From CAWCBG01 sp963793845 (GTDB lineage Bacteria > Acidobacteriota > Terriglobia > Terriglobales > Acidobacteriaceae), in the NCBI GenBank assembly GCA_963793845.1, contig CAWCBG010000014.1:310001-374000 (forward strand): 64,000 nucleotides of DNA, read 5' to 3'. A program made the position numbers and the translations under genes. Positions within the stretch are counted from its first letter, which is position 1; each line of letters begins with the position of its first letter. Shown in pieces: positions 62,986 through 64,000 of this stretch. Under the pieces are notes generated by a model. That model had not been told where the DNA came from and ran no database searches. It was given only the letters and a program-made list of their open reading frames with translations.

Positions 62986-63486
62986 TCACGCGAAGGGGTT
63001 TTCGTCGGCAGTTGGGCCGTAGACGACCGGAACTGGCACGTCCAGCAAGCGCAGGTAGACCGACATTTGTCCCCGATGGTGATACAGGTGATTCAGCATA
63101 TTCGTTCGCAAAGCCGCAAGACGTTGTCTGCGCAAGATTTCCTTCCCCATGAAAATCATGCGCCATGTTCCCAGAGCGGTTTGATCGCTCATATTGCCGA
63201 GTGCTTCCTCTGCAGAGCGGACATTTCTCTCGAAGGCGGCGCGAATTTCCTCGGCGCTTTCCAGCGACCGCGGCTGCACACCGCCGGGTGAAAACTCGTC
63301 GAAGTTGGCAATCTTCTCGGCCATGCCGGGAATGTTGGCGATGTGGGTGGCCAACTCGCCGAGTGACCGGGACTTCGGATGCGGCTTCCAGCTCAGCTTG
63401 TCTGCTGGAACGCGTTCGAGCACTCGTCTGATAGCCGGAACTTCCTCACGAAATTCGATCAGTATTGGTTCAACCAATAGGGCCAT
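62986..63486 (-). CDS. DinB-family metal-dependent hydrolase-like protein
   Basis: The 166-residue four-helix-bundle protein has the DinB/YfiT signature: SLGELATHIANIPGM with the first His, and MLNHLYHHRGQMSVYLRLLDVPVP with the H-x-x-x-H cluster near the C-terminus, which together bind a divalent metal. ATG 63486 is chosen because AGGAGG lies 5 nt upstream; the frame is open 21 codons further but not coding in character. Family members include bacillithiol transferases, yet the substrate here is unknown. Confidence 0.85.
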   Translation of the reverse strand: MALLVEPILIEFREEVPAIRRVLERVPADKLSWKPHPKSRSLGELATHIANIPGMAEKIANFDEFSPGGVQPRSLESAEEIRAAFERNVRSAEEALGNMSDQTALGTWRMIFMGKEILRRQRLAALRTNMLNHLYHHRGQMSVYLRLLDVPVPVVYGPTADENPFA

Positions 63487-63521
63487 TCCATCCTCCTGAG
63501 ATTTGAGATTAATCCGAAGAC

Positions 63522-64000
63522 TTACGGCTGCTGCATCGCAACAGACCACTCTTCCTCGCCGCGCTTCATGAGCGCCTCGCGGTCTCCCGCCAGAACATAT
63601 TTCTGCCGAATCAGCTCATCTACCGCGGCTCCATAAAGCTTCAGGTATTGCTCGCGGCTTGAGTAGCGCTCGGCAATGCTCTTCCGCGGATCGCCGCTTG
63701 TCTTGCGCTCTTCCGGCGTTCTGGGAAAGGGTATGTACGATCCCTCAAACGACACGCGCTGCTCGGGCGCGCCAATCGAGGGATCGCGAAGATTCCACCC
63801 TGTGTAGGTGGCGAGCGGTACGGTGATTTCAGGCGAACGAACTCCATCGCGCTCGTTGCCGTCCTGGTCGACCTGGGGCACGAGAACCGGAAATGGTTTG
63901 CCCGCGACCGGTGGCTGAACCGTGATCGCCTTCGGCCACTCCGGGCCGAGGTCCAGACGATACGCGAGCAATACGTCATGCGGCTCATTGACTTTAGGAA
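63522..64000 (-). CDS. Alpha/beta hydrolase domain-containing protein, C-terminal part only
   Basis: The last 159 residues of a larger protein whose start lies beyond the window; the frame is open to the edge. FPVLVPQVDQDGNERDGVR followed by PEITVPLATYTGWNLRDP is the characteristic segment of the 'alpha/beta hydrolase domain' exported family (PF20091-type). SIAERYSSREQYLKLY near the end is also typical. It lies 35 bp before the DinB gene on the same strand and may be co-transcribed with it. Confidence 0.82.
   Translation of the reverse strand, partial: PKVNEPHDVLLAYRLDLGPEWPKAITVQPPVAGKPFPVLVPQVDQDGNERDGVRSPEITVPLATYTGWNLRDPSIGAPEQRVSFEGSYIPFPRTPEERKTSGDPRKSIAERYSSREQYLKLYGAAVDELIRQKYVLAGDREALMKRGEEEWSVAMQQP

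Noticed and set aside
1..64000. CRISPR arrays, rRNA or tRNA genes
   Set aside because: No regularly spaced short repeats, rRNA cores or tRNA cloverleaf with T-loop consensus were spotted; a covariance-model scan would be needed to exclude a tRNA.

Overview
The window is 64 kb of GC-rich bacterial chromosome. It most likely comes from a soil-type member of Acidobacteriota (Terriglobia, Koribacter-like). I infer this from the combination of a very large Oar-like TonB-dependent receptor with an N-terminal carboxypeptidase-regulatory domain, an array of MacB/FtsX-type permeases, a PEP-CTERM protein, sulfatases, an HpnI-type glycosyltransferase, and several families of dispersed hairpin and G-rich intergenic repeats. 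No rRNA, tRNA or CRISPR array was recognised.

Layout. 0.4-3.5 kb: an apparent three-gene operon of a small helical protein, a P-loop ATPase and a dynamin-like GTPase. 3.7-16.2 kb: central metabolism and housekeeping (transketolase, Gph-type phosphatase, fused alpha/beta 2-oxoacid dehydrogenase E1, DUF4160-DUF2442 pair, APC permease, beta-hydroxyacid dehydrogenase, MarR regulator with pirin, methyltransferase). 16.3-19.7 kb: Oar-like receptor. 19.7-26.2 kb: an accessory island with lower GC and many repeats. It holds a pentapeptide-repeat/TIR gene cut by an IS5-family element, then a TIR gene followed by an Mrr-like nuclease gene. 26.2-29.9 kb: acidic Ser/Asp-rich protein, QueG, MarR, HpnI-like glycosyltransferase. 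29.9-36.8 kb: five MacB-like permeases in two divergent groups. 36.9-45.2 kb: DUF4136 protein, enoyl-CoA hydratase, a GH20 hexosaminidase divergent from a SIS-domain amino-sugar enzyme, an outer-membrane beta-barrel, an alpha/beta hydrolase and a DeoR regulator. 45.2-50 kb: exported and membrane proteins, including a probable selenoprotein of the iodothyronine deiodinase family. 50.2-58.7 kb: anaerobic-type sulfatase maturase, a phosphoesterase, two paralogous Cys-type sulfatases, a BON protein and a glycine-zipper stress protein. 58.8-64 kb: malonyl-CoA-synthetase-like ligase, MDR oxidoreductase, MFS transporter, DinB protein and a truncated alpha/beta-hydrolase-domain protein.

The strongest observation is the gene at 46866-47597 (minus strand). 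A single in-frame TGA sits in the sequence context G-S-Y-T-U-P-P-F, the active site of iodothyronine deiodinases. It is followed by a perfect 6-bp hairpin whose loop starts 17 nt after the TGA, as expected of a bacterial SECIS. The reading frame is the same on both sides, so this is not a frameshift.

By contrast, at least eleven other genes are split by single-base indels, nearly all insertions. Either the sequence carries uncorrected consensus errors or several genes are decaying. I annotate those genes as one locus each and flag the indel.

Other candidates for new biology are the TIR plus Mrr-like nuclease pair, the IS-interrupted pentapeptide-TIR gene between composite direct repeats, the dynamin/ATPase operon, and a leader with mutually exclusive hairpins in front of the SIS-domain gene.
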